From: Fidelibacterota bacterium
GTDB taxonomy: Bacteria; Fidelibacterota; UBA2242; JAFGTP01
DNA: 7,486 nucleotides
Assembly: GCA_021734005.1 (NCBI GenBank)
Contig: JAIPJV010000096.1
Coordinates: 1-7,486 of the forward strand
Direction: 5' to 3'
Shown here piece after piece: positions 7,262 through 7,486 of the stretch. A program made the position numbers and the translations under genes. How positions within the stretch are numbered: the stretch's first letter is position 1; the number at the start of each line of letters is the position of its first letter. Under the pieces are notes generated by a model. That model was not told where the DNA came from, did not search any database, and was given only the letters and a program-made list of their open reading frames with translations.

Positions 7262-7276
7262 ATATTATTTTAATCT
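7255..7276. terminator. AT-rich inverted repeat between convergent genes, possible weak bidirectional terminator
   Basis: AGATTAAA (7255-7262) and TTTAATCT (7269-7276) form a perfect 8-bp inverted repeat with a 6-base loop. It covers both stop codons of the convergent genes. Only one of the eight pairs is G-C and no long T tract follows on either side, so a terminator role is weakly supported. Confidence 0.25.
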
Positions 7277-7486
7277 ATGTTCCAACTTATCAATATATTT
7301 TCTATAAAATTTGATCGAAAAAATAGATAATATAACTACAATTGGGATCAGCAACTTTACCATATTCCATCTGCCAATATATATTTGAGAAATTAAAATG
7401 GCTCCACTGGAAATAGCAAGCATTCCAATCAAGGCGACGCCCAACCCTTTCCAAATACTTACATGCTTCACCTTATCTACTTCGGC
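7265..7486 (-). CDS. Small two-helix membrane protein, probably partial at the window edge
   Basis: On the minus strand a frame ends in TAA (7267-7265) and is open to the edge of the window. A GTG at 7471-7469 could start a 68-aa protein, but the frame continues upstream with AEVDK before it, and no SD is seen. The real start may therefore lie outside. Counting from the GTG, residues about 9-31 and 38-55 are two hydrophobic membrane segments joined by a short GRWN turn, with a basic tail (FYRKYIDKLEHRLK). Both ends are basic, suggesting a hairpin with both termini in the cytoplasm. I do not recognise the family. The gene faces gene 4 with 3 bases between the two stop codons, so it belongs to a different transcription unit. 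Confidence 0.6.
   Translation of the reverse strand, partial: AEVDKVKHVSIWKGLGVALIGMLAISSGAILISQIYIGRWNMVKLLIPIVVILSIFSIKFYRKYIDKLEHRLK

Noticed and set aside
1..7486. tRNA, rRNA, CRISPR array, insertion sequence or transposase
   Set aside because: No cloverleaf-like segment, regularly spaced repeats, terminal inverted repeats or transposase motifs were seen. The only long similarity is the paralogous pair of genes 1 and 2.

Overview
The window looks like a stretch of AT-rich chromosome from a Gram-negative member of the FCB superphylum (Bacteroidota/Ignavibacteriota/Calditrichota/Marinimicrobia-like). The main reason is that three consecutive reading frames end in the same ~85-90 residue type IX secretion (T9SS, Por-type) C-terminal sorting module. 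It opens with (Q/E)QNYPNPFN and closes with a short basic (K/R)KM(A/V)L(I/L)K tail. I cannot name the genus from sequence alone.

Layout: positions 1-57 hold the last codons of an upstream gene, possibly an outer-membrane beta-barrel. Four plus-strand genes follow with short gaps and read as one operon. Genes 1 (80-1816, intact to 2089 apart from one stop codon) and 2 (2101-4074) are tandem paralogues. Each has a signal peptide, a ~320-residue beta-propeller-like region, a ~220-residue beta-sandwich region resembling CBM9/DOMON modules, and a T9SS sorting domain. Gene 3 (4111-5997) is a secreted GHL10 (DUF187-type, DigH/YngK-like) glycoside-hydrolase-like TIM barrel, joined to a golvesin/xanthan-lyase-type binding domain and a T9SS domain. 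Gene 4 (6008-7261) is a ROK-family repressor (NagC/Mlc/XylR type) with a winged-helix N-terminus and degraded kinase and zinc motifs. A small two-helix membrane protein lies convergently at 7265-7486 and is open at the window edge.

The most notable point is an in-frame TAG at 1814-1816 in gene 1. It sits exactly in the linker before the sorting domain. The 90 codons after it are open and align without gaps to the sorting domain of gene 2 (47 of 90 identical by my count). Gene 2 ends in TAG right after its own sorting domain, so TAG is a normal stop in this genome. Gene 1 therefore either makes a protein without its export tag, is read through at some level, is a recent nonsense mutant, or carries a sequencing error.

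Working model (inference): the operon makes cell-surface or secreted proteins that bind and cleave a glycan, either peptidoglycan strands or an environmental polysaccharide. Two propeller/binding-module proteins act with one hydrolase, under a sugar-responsive ROK repressor encoded in the same operon. No transporter or sugar catabolic enzyme is visible here, so the substrate stays unknown.
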